From assembly GCF_900496975.1 (NCBI RefSeq), contig NZ_UFQC01000051.1:1-40728 (forward strand): a stretch of 40,728 bases of DNA, written 5' to 3'. The stretch is from Achromobacter veterisilvae. GTDB lineage: Bacteria; Pseudomonadota; Gammaproteobacteria; Burkholderiales; Burkholderiaceae_B. Below, piece by piece: positions 7,311 to 14,592 of the stretch; position 1 is the stretch's first letter; each line of letters opens with the position of its first letter. The notes under the pieces are model-generated. The model was not told the origin of the DNA. It saw nothing but the letters and a program-made list of their open reading frames with translations, and searched no databases. The position numbers and the translations under genes are program-made.

Positions 7311-7547
7311 ATGGAGAAAAAACAGAATTCCTCCGCATCGAGGCGATATGTCGCTTTGAACCTACGGAGGATGCGGGAGCAACTTGGTTTGTCGCAGGAG
7401 GCCCTGGCCGATGCGGCGGGACTTCATCGCACCTACGTCGGGTCGGTGGAGCGTGGTGAACGAAACATCTCCATCGACAACATCGACCGGCTTGCCATTG
7501 CTCTGAACGTGTCTCCCGCTTCACTGCTGGAGAAACCAAACCAATGA
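7311..7547 (+). CDS. pvuIIC: Restriction-modification controller protein (C.PvuII type)
   Basis: A small XRE-type helix-turn-helix regulator of 78 residues. The HTH runs through MREQLGLSQEALADAAGLHR and TYVGSVERGERNISIDNI, the characteristic C-protein signature. It should bind the C-boxes at 7262-7287 as a dimer and control its own operon. An in-frame GTG at 7293 would add six residues. No Shine-Dalgarno is visible before either start, and leaderless mRNAs are known for several C genes, so the true start is uncertain. Its stop overlaps the endonuclease start (ATGA), giving the usual C-R operon with translational coupling. Confidence 0.93.
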   Translation: MEKKQNSSASRRYVALNLRRMREQLGLSQEALADAAGLHRTYVGSVERGERNISIDNIDRLAIALNVSPASLLEKPNQ

Positions 7548-8107
7548 CGCTCAAGCCGCACGAAGACTACCAACGCCTACAAGCCGCATGGCCCTCTGTC
7601 GAGGAATACCAGCGACTGGCAACCAAGCATGGCATCGATGACATCTTCCAGGACAACGGAGGCAAGCTGCTCCAGGTCCTTCTCCTGCTCGGCCTCCGCA
7701 TCATTCCCGGCCGTGAGGGTAATGATGCCGTGGATGCCGACGGGCGCGAGTACGAACTGAAGTCGGTCAACATCGAGCTGACCAAGGGCTTCTCGACCCA
7801 CCACCACATGAACCCCGTCATTATCGCTAAATATCGGCAGGTTCCGTGGGTTTTCGCCATCTATCGCCATATCGCGCTCCAGGCCGTGTACATCTTGGAG
7901 CCCGAGAACCTCGAGTTCTATTTCCAGAAGTGGGAGGAAAAGTGGCACGCGGATGGGAATAAGGACATCAATAACCCGAAAATCCCCGTCAAATACGTGA
8001 TCGAGAACGGTAAGCTCCTGCACGGGGCGACTCCCGACCTGTCGGCCCGTCGCCAAGTGCAGCCGACCCCGCCGGATGCGGCGGGCTTCGAACCAGACGA
8101 AGTCTAG
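7544..8107 (+). CDS. pvuIIR: PvuII-type restriction endonuclease (CAGCTG)
   Basis: A 187-residue Type IIP endonuclease. Residues ~15-160 match R.PvuII as I remember it: KHGIDDIFQDNGGKLLQVLL, PGREGNDAVDADGREYELKS, TKGFSTHHHMNPVIIAKYRQ, KDINNPKIPVKYV. The catalytic D-(E/D)xK set is intact at D61, E71 and K73 (PvuII D58, E68, K70), and the HHH motif that contacts DNA is at 86-88. Cleavage of CAGCTG to blunt ends is therefore expected. The protein extends about 27 residues past the normal PvuII C-terminus (157 aa) with a Pro/Arg/Asp-rich tail of unknown use. It overlaps the controller gene by 4 bp and is probably translated from the same mRNA. Confidence 0.95.
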   Translation: MTLKPHEDYQRLQAAWPSVEEYQRLATKHGIDDIFQDNGGKLLQVLLLLGLRIIPGREGNDAVDADGREYELKSVNIELTKGFSTHHHMNPVIIAKYRQVPWVFAIYRHIALQAVYILEPENLEFYFQKWEEKWHADGNKDINNPKIPVKYVIENGKLLHGATPDLSARRQVQPTPPDAAGFEPDEV

Positions 8108-8704
8108 GATAGCCGCACGAACTCACCAGGCGGCCCGTGCCGCATCCGGGATGCGTCGGCCCCGATACCGAGCAGCTCGCCTAGCTGCACGCCCTCCTCG
8201 ACGGCGCGCTCGCCACCGCCCAGGAGGCGGCCGCGCTCCTTCGCCTCACCTACCCCCCCGAAGTCGGGGGGCTGAACCTGGGCGTGCGCCTGCCCGCCAA
8301 CGTAGTGGTCGTGGACGTTGACCTGTGCAACTTCGGCGGCGGCGACTCGCAGGTGGACGTACGGCGCATCCCCGTGAGGATCATGAACAGGTGCAGGTCG
8401 CGCCGGACGGGGCCGCTTCAGAACGGCCTCGCCCCACGCCTTGAGCCTGTCGGCGTGCCTGCTTGGCGTCGAGCGCCGGGCGGTCGCCGAGCTTCGTGCG
8501 GACCTGCTTGCCGTTAACTAGGGACTGAACATAGAAGCAGCTCCTTGTTGGTGGGCCACGGCACGAACACGCTTTCTGACCACAAGATGCTGTGTTCAGG
8601 CGTACCGTGCGGACCCGGTAAACGCCATTAAGTCATGCATTTTTCTGGTTGTAAGCGGCCCCAGAGCGTCTGATTCCAAATCATGGCAAGATACGCACGG
8701 CCCG
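8108..8704. other. 600-bp decayed right arm of the element
   Basis: No intact gene. On the plus strand, from about 8164, a frame with coding-like composition runs through an early in-frame TAG (EQLA-stop-LHALLDG) and on into VRLPANVVVVDVDL; I do not recognise the family. On the minus strand around 8440-8553 lies a possible integrase fragment, listed separately. The last ~120 bp before the right core is less GC-rich and includes ATGGCAAGATA at 8683-8693, an exact copy of 6044-6054 near the left end. Confidence 0.5.
8440..8553 (-). pseudogene. Possible tyrosine-integrase N-terminal fragment
   Basis: On the minus strand a short frame reads CFYVQSLVNGKQVRTKLG and continues DRPALDAKQARRQAQ. It resembles the N-terminal region of phage-type integrases, an aromatic strand followed by a ...NGK-x-x-R-x-x-LG motif and an Ala/Arg-rich helix. 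No start codon in a good context, no catalytic domain (R..HxxR..Y) and no continuation are present. If real, it is the relic of the enzyme that inserted the element. A chance resemblance is possible. Confidence 0.3.
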
Positions 8705-8750
8705 ATTCGTAATGCGAAGGTCGTAGGTTCGACTCCTATTGCCGGCACCA
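8705..8750 (+). pseudogene. 3' half of host tRNA-Thr(CGT)
   Basis: It begins at the shared ATTCGTAAT and continues through the 3' strand of the anticodon stem (TGCGA), variable loop AGGTC, T arm GTAGG-TTCGACT-CCTAT and acceptor strand TGCCGGC, followed by ACCA. The acceptor strand pairs with GCCGGCA at 5934-5940, proving both halves come from one gene. The host terminator follows at 8758. It has no promoter of its own in view. Confidence 0.93.
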
Positions 8751-8757
8751 GAATTCC

Positions 8758-8783
8758 AAAAGCAGCCCCTCGGGCTGCTTTTT
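8758..8783 (+). terminator. Original terminator of the host tRNA-Thr gene
   Basis: AGCAGCCC, loop CTC, GGGCTGCT, with a flanking A run on the left and TTTT on the right. Confidence 0.85.
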
Positions 8784-8870
8784 CATTTCCGCCCCTGCCC
8801 GCACCCGCCGCGGGAACTCCCGCCCGCCGCCGCGCGTCCAACTTGCCGGACCATCCCTGCGGACACCGCC

Positions 8871-9530
8871 ATGCGCATTCTCCTAGTCGAAGACGACATC
8901 ATGATCGGCGAAAGCGTCCTGGACTGCCTGCGCGCGGAGCACTATGCCGTCGATTGGGTCAAGGACGGCAACGCCGCGGATCTCGCGCTGCGCACCGACG
9001 CCTACGACCTGGTTCTCCTGGACCTGGGCCTGCCCAGGCGCGACGGGCTCGCGCTGCTGCGCGACCTACGCGGGCGCAAGGACCGCACGCCGGTGCTGAT
9101 CGCCACCGCGCGCGACGCGGTCAGCGACCGCATCGCCGGGCTGGACGCCGGCGCCGACGACTACATCGTCAAGCCCTACGACGTGGACGAATTGCTGGCG
9201 CGCATGCGCGCGCTGATCCGGCGCAGCGCGGGCCGCGCCGAACCCGTGTTCGAGCACGAGGGCATCACCATCGACCCGCAGTCCCATGCCGCCATGGTGG
9301 ACGGCGCCCCCGTGACGCTGACCGCCCGCGAATGGGCCGTGCTGGAGCCGCTGATCGCGCGCCCGGGCATGATCTTCTCGCGGGCCCAACTGGAAGAAAA
9401 ACTGTATAGCTGGAAAGACAGCGTCAGCAGCAACGCGGTTGAGGTTTATATTCATGGCCTGCGCAAGAAACTGGGTCCGAACCTGATCCAGAACGTCAGA
9501 GGCGTCGGCTATGTCATCCCCAAAACATGA
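8871..9530 (+). CDS. OmpR/PhoB-family response regulator
   Basis: A 219-residue two-domain regulator. The receiver has the acidic pair D8-D9, phospho-acceptor D51 (LVLLDLGLPRRDG) and K101 (YIVKPYD). The C-terminal winged helix includes LTAREWAVLEPLIARPG and ends VEVYIHGLRKKLG..VRGVGYVI. It resembles the QseB/TctD/PmrA branch. The start chosen is the ATG at 8871, because the receiver begins there (MRILLVEDD); the longer frame runs back into the tRNA-Thr region. The gene overlaps its kinase by 4 bp (ATGA). Target genes are unknown; the downstream DegP-type protease suggests an envelope-stress link, by inference only. Confidence 0.93.
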   Translation: MRILLVEDDIMIGESVLDCLRAEHYAVDWVKDGNAADLALRTDAYDLVLLDLGLPRRDGLALLRDLRGRKDRTPVLIATARDAVSDRIAGLDAGADDYIVKPYDVDELLARMRALIRRSAGRAEPVFEHEGITIDPQSHAAMVDGAPVTLTAREWAVLEPLIARPGMIFSRAQLEEKLYSWKDSVSSNAVEVYIHGLRKKLGPNLIQNVRGVGYVIPKT

Positions 9531-10855
9531 GCATTCCGCTTAGCTATTCGCTGAGGGCCCGGCTGCTTTTCTTCCTGTTGGCCGCCATCGTGGTCGGCGC
9601 GCTGGTGCAGGGCGCGATCGCCTATCGCAGCACGCTGGCGCAGGCCGACGACATTTTCGATTCGCTGCTGCAGCGCACCGCGCTGTCGCTGGGCACCGGC
9701 GACGGGCTGCTCAGCGCGGGGCCGCGCCATGCGCGCGGCGCGGGCTCGCCGGTGGCCGACGACCTCATCATCCAGATCTGGACGCCGGACGGCGTGCGGG
9801 TTTTCAATTCGCGCTCGCGCCGCCCGCTGCCCGACCAGATCGTCCTGGGATTCTCCGACGCCAGGATGGAAGGCAGCACCTATCGCGTGTATTCCCTGGC
9901 CACGCCCTTCCAGGTGATCCAGGTCGCCCAGGACATGGACGTGCGCAAGAACATGGCGCGCTCGCTGGCGCTGCGCACCGTCGCGCCGATCGCGGCCGCC
10001 GCCCCGCTGCTGATGCTGATCGTCTGGTGCGTGGTCAGTTGGTCGCTGCGGCCAGTGAAACGGGCGCGCGCGCAGGTGGCGGCGCGGCAGCCCGAGGATC
10101 TCTCGCCCGTCAGCGTGCAGGGGCTGCCCGATGAAATCCGGCCGCTGGTCCTGGAACTGAACCTGCTGCTGGAACGCATGCGCGGCGCCTTCGCGCGGCA
10201 AAGGCAATTCGTGGGCGATGCCGCGCACGAACTCCGGTCCCCGCTTGCCGCGCTGCGCCTGCAACTGCAGGCCCTGCAGCGCGCGGGCGACGCGGACGGG
10301 CGCCGGCTGGCCGAGCAGCGCCTGGCCGCCGGCATCGACCGCGCCACGCGCCTGGTGGAGCAACTGCTGTCCATGGCGCGCCATGAAGGCGCGGCCGACC
10401 AGGCGCCCGCCGAGCCCGTGGACCTGGCGGACGTGCTGCGGCAGTCGTTGTCCGAGACGCTGCCCCAGGCCAACGCGAAATCGATCGCCGTGGACCTGGA
10501 CGGCGCGCCGCAGGCCTGGGTGCACGGCCACCGGGACGCGCTGGCGCTGCTGGCCCGTAACCTGCTGGACAACGCGGTCAAGTACACGCCCGCCGGCAAG
10601 CGAATCCGCCTGCGGCTGGAGCAGACGCCCGGGCAGGCCACGCTGCTGATCGACGACGAAGGCCCCGGCATCGCGCCGGAGGAACGCGAACGCGTGTTCG
10701 ACCGCTTCTACCGCGTCGAGGGCAATACCCAGCCCGGCAGCGGCCTGGGGCTGGCGATCGCGCGCGCCATCGCCACCCGGCACGGCGCGACGATCGAGCT
10801 GCAAGACGCGCCGTCCGGCCAGGGCCTGCGCGTGAAGGTGGTTTTTCCCGCTTAA
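9527..10855 (+). CDS. Sensor histidine kinase (partner of the response regulator)
   Basis: A 442-residue inner-membrane kinase. TM1 is near residues 12-32 (LLFFLLAAIVVGALVQGAIA), then a ~120-residue periplasmic sensor, TM2 near 150-170, and a HAMP-like linker (SLRPVKRARAQVAAR). The HisKA H-box is FVGDAAHELRSPLAALR. The ATPase domain shows the N-box NLLDNAVKYTP, G1 DDEGPGI, F-box FDRFYR and G2 GSGLGLAIARA. The sensor matches the TctE/QseC-like 2CSK_N type. It is translationally coupled to the response regulator. Signal unknown. Confidence 0.93.
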   Translation: MSIPLSYSLRARLLFFLLAAIVVGALVQGAIAYRSTLAQADDIFDSLLQRTALSLGTGDGLLSAGPRHARGAGSPVADDLIIQIWTPDGVRVFNSRSRRPLPDQIVLGFSDARMEGSTYRVYSLATPFQVIQVAQDMDVRKNMARSLALRTVAPIAAAAPLLMLIVWCVVSWSLRPVKRARAQVAARQPEDLSPVSVQGLPDEIRPLVLELNLLLERMRGAFARQRQFVGDAAHELRSPLAALRLQLQALQRAGDADGRRLAEQRLAAGIDRATRLVEQLLSMARHEGAADQAPAEPVDLADVLRQSLSETLPQANAKSIAVDLDGAPQAWVHGHRDALALLARNLLDNAVKYTPAGKRIRLRLEQTPGQATLLIDDEGPGIAPEERERVFDRFYRVEGNTQPGSGLGLAIARAIATRHGATIELQDAPSGQGLRVKVVFPA

Positions 10856-10919
10856 GATTCCCCTAAGTGTCAGGCCCGAACATAGCGCCATGTCCTTCAA
10901 CATGAACGCAGGAGCCGAC

Positions 10920-12362
10920 ATGAAGACCTCCCAAATGAAACCCTCGCGCCTGGTGATGGCGCTGCTGGCCGCCGGCGCCATCGGCGGCGCCGGCGCAACC
11001 GCCGTCATCGGCGGCGTTTCGATGGCGGCCGGCGCGCCGGCCGTCTCCGCCCCCTTCCAGGCGGCCAGTCAGTCCACCCTGCCCAACTTCGCGCAGATCA
11101 CGCGCGACTACGGGCCGGCCGTGGTGAACATCAGCGTCAGCGGCACCCGCAAGGTGTCCGCCGACGACGGCGACCCGTTCGCCCAATTCTTCGGCCAGTT
11201 CCCGGGCGGGCGCGGGCAGATGCCTTCGCGCGAAGTGCCCATGCGCGGCGAAGGCTCCGGCTTCATCGTCAACAGCGACGGCATCATCCTGACCAACGCG
11301 CACGTGGTGCAGGACGCGAAGGAAGTCACGGTGAAGCTGACGGACCGCCGCGAATTCAAGGCCAAGGTGCTGGGCTCGGATCCGCAGACCGACGTGGCCG
11401 TCATCAAGATCGACGCCAGGAACCTGCCCACGGTGAAGGTGGGCGACGTCGGCCAGCTCCAGGTGGGCGAATGGGTGCTGGCCATCGGCTCGCCCTACGG
11501 CCTGGAAAACACGGCCACCGCGGGCATCGTCAGCGCCAAGGGCCGTTCGCTGCCCGACGATACGTCGGTCCCCTTCATCCAGACGGACGTGGCGGTCAAC
11601 CCCGGCAATTCCGGCGGCCCGCTGTTCAACGACCGCGGCGAAGTCGTGGGCATCAATTCGCAGATCTACAGCCGCACCGGCGGGTTCCAGGGCCTGTCGT
11701 TCTCGATCCCGATCGACGTGGCCTACAAGATCAAGGACCAGATCCTCGAACACGGCAAGGTGCAGCACGCCAGGCTGGGCGTAACGGTGCAGGAAGTGAA
11801 CCAGGACCTGGCCGACTCGTTCAAGCTGGACTCGCCTTCGGGCGCGCTGGTGTCCAGCGTCGAAAAGGGCAGCGCCGCCGCCAAGGCCGGCCTGCAACCT
11901 GGCGACGTGGTCCGGCAGATCGACGGCAAGACCATCGTGTCCTCGGGGGACCTGGCCTCCACCATCACGCTGGCCTCGCCGGGCGAGAAGATCAAGCTGG
12001 ACATCTGGCGCAACGGCGCGCACAAGGAACTGGTCGCCACGCTGGGCGGCATCCCGGCGGACAAGGCGCAGGCGTCGGCGGGAGACCAGGAAGTGCAGCG
12101 CGGCCAACTGGGCCTGGCGCTGCGGCCGCTGAGCCCGCAGGAACAGCAGGCGGCGGGCGCCGAGGGCCTGCTGATCGAACGGTCCGCCGGGCCGGCCGCC
12201 AAGGCCGGGATCGAGCCGGGCGACGTGCTGCTGTCCTTGAACGGGGTACCCGTGCACAACATCGGGCAGGTCAAGGAAGCCTTGTCCAAGGCCGGCAAGA
12301 CGGTCGCGCTGCTGGTGCAGCGCGGCGAAGACAAGATCTTCGTGCCGGTGCAGATCGGCTGA
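10920..12362 (+). CDS. degP: Periplasmic serine protease DegP/MucD (Do family)
   Basis: A 480-residue HtrA protease-chaperone for misfolded envelope proteins. An N-terminal hydrophobic signal segment (residues ~11-37) is followed by the trypsin-like domain with the triad H128 (TNAHVV), D158 (TDVAVI) and S231 (GNSGGPL). Two PDZ domains follow, starting near residues 285 and 390. The ATG at 10920 is preferred because AGGAG lies just upstream; ATGs at 10890 and 10902 are in frame but lack a ribosome site. It is the third gene after the two-component pair (64-bp gap), suggesting co-regulation. A GC hairpin between its end and maiA may act as a convergent terminator. Confidence 0.93.
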   Translation: MKTSQMKPSRLVMALLAAGAIGGAGATAVIGGVSMAAGAPAVSAPFQAASQSTLPNFAQITRDYGPAVVNISVSGTRKVSADDGDPFAQFFGQFPGGRGQMPSREVPMRGEGSGFIVNSDGIILTNAHVVQDAKEVTVKLTDRREFKAKVLGSDPQTDVAVIKIDARNLPTVKVGDVGQLQVGEWVLAIGSPYGLENTATAGIVSAKGRSLPDDTSVPFIQTDVAVNPGNSGGPLFNDRGEVVGINSQIYSRTGGFQGLSFSIPIDVAYKIKDQILEHGKVQHARLGVTVQEVNQDLADSFKLDSPSGALVSSVEKGSAAAKAGLQPGDVVRQIDGKTIVSSGDLASTITLASPGEKIKLDIWRNGAHKELVATLGGIPADKAQASAGDQEVQRGQLGLALRPLSPQEQQAAGAEGLLIERSAGPAAKAGIEPGDVLLSLNGVPVHNIGQVKEALSKAGKTVALLVQRGEDKIFVPVQIG

Positions 12363-12370
12363 CGCCGGGC

Positions 12371-12389
12371 AGCCCCCTTCCCGGGGGCT
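12371..12389. terminator. GC hairpin between convergent degP and maiA
   Basis: AGCCCCC / GGGGGCT with a 5-nt loop, placed between two convergent stops. There is no T run, so termination is plausible but not certain. Confidence 0.45.
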
Positions 12390-12393
12390 GGCG

Positions 12394-13038
12394 CTATTCC
12401 GCGTCGGGCTGCTTGCCCGGCGCGGCCGCGTCGAAGGCCGGCAGTTCGCGGCAGGCGGCGTCGATGCGCACCACGTTGGGCATGGCCGACAGGTCGCAGC
12501 CGAAACGCTGCGCATTGGCGACCTGGGGCACCAGGCAGATGTCGGCGATCGTCGGCGCATCCCCGTGGCAGAAGCGGCCGGTGGCGCCGGAGTGCGCCAG
12601 TTGCGCTTCCAGGGCTTCCAGGCCCTGGTGCACCCAGTGCTGGTACCAGGCGGTCTTGGCGTCCTCGTCCATGCCCAGCGTGTGCTTCAGGTACTTCAGC
12701 ACGCGCAGGTTGTTCAGCGGATGCGTGTCGCAGGCGATGCCCAGCGCCAGGTCCCGCACGCGCGCGCGGCCGATCGCGTCGGCCGGCAGCAAGGGAACTT
12801 GCGGGTGCGTTTCTTCCAGGTATTCGATGATGGCCAGCGACTGCCCGATGACGGCGTCGCCGTCGACCAGCGTCGGCACCAGCCCCGTCGGATTCATCTT
12901 GCGGTAGCCGGCCGACAACTGCTGGCCGCCGTCTTTCAGCAGATGCACCGGCAGGTATTCGTAGGACAGCCCCTTCAGATTCAGGGCGATGCGCACGCGG
13001 TACGCGGCCGAACTGCGAAAGTAACTGTACAACTGCAT
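12394..13038 (-). CDS. maiA: Maleylacetoacetate isomerase (zeta-class glutathione transferase)
   Basis: A 214-residue GST of zeta class, converting maleylacetoacetate (or maleylpyruvate) to the fumaryl isomer in tyrosine/homogentisate or gentisate catabolism. The active-site motif SSAAYRVRIALNLKG begins near residue 9 and is the class signature. NPTGLVPTLVDG and GQSLAIIEYLEE form the rest of the glutathione-binding domain; the helical C-terminal domain includes GDAPTIADICLVPQ. The length matches the family. hmgA and fahA are not adjacent, so which pathway it serves is not shown here. It is followed by ispH in the same direction, 50 bp upstream. Confidence 0.92.
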   Translation of the reverse strand: MQLYSYFRSSAAYRVRIALNLKGLSYEYLPVHLLKDGGQQLSAGYRKMNPTGLVPTLVDGDAVIGQSLAIIEYLEETHPQVPLLPADAIGRARVRDLALGIACDTHPLNNLRVLKYLKHTLGMDEDAKTAWYQHWVHQGLEALEAQLAHSGATGRFCHGDAPTIADICLVPQVANAQRFGCDLSAMPNVVRIDAACRELPAFDAAAPGKQPDAE

Positions 13039-13088
13039 GAAGTCTCCTTTGTCCTGATCCGAGGCCGCCCTCGGCGGCGCCCGCCTTC

Positions 13089-14066
13089 CTATTCCAGCGA
13101 TTCCGTCTGCGCCGACTTGCGCGACAGGCCCTTGGGCAACGGGAACGCCACGTTCTCTTCCAGGCCCGGCATGGTGCGTACCGACACCGCGCCCAATTCC
13201 TTGACGCGTTCGATCACCTGCTGCACCAGGATCTCCGGCGCGGAGGCGCCCGCCGTCACGCCGATGCGCTTGCGGCCGACCAGCCAGGCGGGGTCGATGG
13301 ACTGCGCGCCGTCGATCAGGTGCGAGGGCACGCCCTTGCGCTCGGCGACCTCGCGCAGGCGGTTCGAGTTGGAGCTGTTGGGGCTGCCGACCACCAGCAC
13401 CAGGTCGCAGTCCGGCGCCATCACCTTGACCGCGTCCTGGCGGTTCTGGGTGGCGTAGCAGATGTCGCTTTTCTTGGGCTCGACGATGCTGGGAAAGCGC
13501 GCCTTCAGGGCCCGGGACACCGCCGCCGCGTCGTCCACGGACAGGGTCGTCTGCGTGACGTAGGCGAGGTTCTCGGGGTCCGTCACCCGCAGGCCGGCGA
13601 CGTCTTCCACCGTCTCGACCAGGTACATGCCGCCCTGGGCCTGACCCAGCGTGCCTTCGACCTCGGGATGGCCCTTGTGGCCGATCATGATGATTTCACG
13701 GCCCGCCGCGCGCATGCGCGCCACTTCGATGTGCACCTTCGTGACCAGCGGGCACGTGGCGTCGAAGACCTGCAGGCCGCGCGCTTCGGCTTCCGCCCGC
13801 ACCGCCTTGGACACCCCGTGTGCCGAAAACACCACGATGGAGCCCGAGGGCGCGTCGTCCAGTTCGTCGATGAAAACGGCCCCCTTCGCGCGCAGGTCTT
13901 CCACCACGTAGCGGTTGTGGACGATCTCGTGGCGCACGTAGATCGGCGCCCCGTGCAATTCGAGCGCGCGCTCGACGATATCGATGGCACGGTCCACTCC
14001 GGCACAGAAGCCGCGCGGCTGCGCCAGCAGGACTTCGGCGTCGGAAGCGGTTACGGCCTGGCTCAT
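13089..14066 (-). CDS. ispH: 4-hydroxy-3-methylbut-2-enyl diphosphate reductase IspH (LytB)
   Basis: Last enzyme of the MEP isoprenoid pathway, making IPP and DMAPP from HMBPP with a [4Fe-4S] cluster. All three cluster cysteines are visible: C21 (PRGFCAGVDRAI), C105 (DATCPLV) and C203 (ICYATQNRQ). The substrate-binding histidines H50 and H83 and the SSNSNRL motif are also present. At 325 residues it has the normal length. The start at 14066 shares a base with the stop of the upstream FKBP gene (TGATG), indicating translational coupling. The fkpB-ispH pair is conserved in many proteobacteria. Confidence 0.97.
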   Translation of the reverse strand: MSQAVTASDAEVLLAQPRGFCAGVDRAIDIVERALELHGAPIYVRHEIVHNRYVVEDLRAKGAVFIDELDDAPSGSIVVFSAHGVSKAVRAEAEARGLQVFDATCPLVTKVHIEVARMRAAGREIIMIGHKGHPEVEGTLGQAQGGMYLVETVEDVAGLRVTDPENLAYVTQTTLSVDDAAAVSRALKARFPSIVEPKKSDICYATQNRQDAVKVMAPDCDLVLVVGSPNSSNSNRLREVAERKGVPSHLIDGAQSIDPAWLVGRKRIGVTAGASAPEILVQQVIERVKELGAVSVRTMPGLEENVAFPLPKGLSRKSAQTESLE

Positions 14067-14563
14067 CAGAGGACCCCCAGGAGCGCCACGTCGACCCGCA
14101 GGCTGATGCCCGCGAGCGGGTGGTTGAAATCGAACAGCGCCGATTCTTCGTTGATTTCCTTCAGGACGCCGGAATACCGCCCGCCGTTGGGCGCGGTGAA
14201 TTCCACCAGATCGCCCGGCTCGAACGTGGCGTCGGCGCCAGCATGCTCGGAGAGCATCGCGCGCGTGACGCGCTGGATGAGCTCCGGGTTGCGCTCGCCG
14301 TAGGCATCGGCCGGCGCCACCGTGACGCTGAAGCGCTCGCCTTCGGCATGGCCGATCAGCGCCGCCTCCATGCCGGGCGCCCATTGGCCGCTGCCGAGCT
14401 GCAGCGTGCCGGGCCGGCCGTCGAAGGTGTCGGCGAACACCGAATCCTTGCCCGGGCCCGAGGCCAGCGTAATCCGGTAGTGCAGCGTCAGGTAGGAATC
14501 CGGACGGACCAAAACGTTCACTTCATTAGAGGCGGAGCTCAAGATCTGCCACCGTATAGGCAA
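14066..14563 (-). CDS. fkpB: FKBP-type peptidyl-prolyl isomerase, SlpA/FkpB type
   Basis: Small cytoplasmic PPIase-chaperone of the SlyD/SlpA group. It has the split FKBP fold (YLTLHYRITLASG; DTFDGRPGTLQLGSGQWAPGMEAALIGHAEGE) with an inserted-flap domain (PELIQRV...AMLSEHAGADATFEPGDLV) and the closing strand FDFNHPLAG that typifies the group. The start is uncertain: TTG at 14563 has AAGGA 8 nt upstream, while a GTG at 14521 gives 151 residues, closer to E. coli FkpB, but has no clear ribosome site. It is divergent from radC, leaving only 29-71 bp for both promoters, and overlaps ispH by one base. Confidence 0.9.
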   Translation of the reverse strand: MPIRWQILSSASNEVNVLVRPDSYLTLHYRITLASGPGKDSVFADTFDGRPGTLQLGSGQWAPGMEAALIGHAEGERFSVTVAPADAYGERNPELIQRVTRAMLSEHAGADATFEPGDLVEFTAPNGGRYSGVLKEINEESALFDFNHPLAGISLRVDVALLGVL

Positions 14564-14592
14564 TTGAATAATCCTTGATTTTAGAGCCTCTT

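Larger units (their letters stand above)
5964..8713. mobile_element. Integrated element in tRNA-Thr carrying a PvuII-type R-M system
   Basis: A ~2.74-kb segment bounded by two copies of ATTCGTAAT (5964-5972 and 8705-8713), each embedded in one half of the same tRNA-Thr gene. It contains an intact tRNA-Thr(CGT), a methyltransferase, a controller protein, an endonuclease, and about 600 bp of apparently decayed sequence. GC content is visibly lower in the R-M genes than in the flanks. The ends show no terminal inverted repeats of the transposon kind. Joining them gives the palindrome CGATT-CGT-AATCG, resembling the anticodon stem-loop target GCATT-CGT-AATGC, which fits a tyrosine-recombinase attP. 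No complete integrase gene is present. The element type is inferred; the split tRNA and the direct repeats are seen directly. Confidence 0.85.

Noticed and set aside
5964..8713. Interpretation of the 9-bp repeats as a transposon target duplication
   Set aside because: The element ends have no terminal inverted repeats and no transposase, and the repeats coincide with a tRNA anticodon loop, the typical site of tyrosine recombinases.
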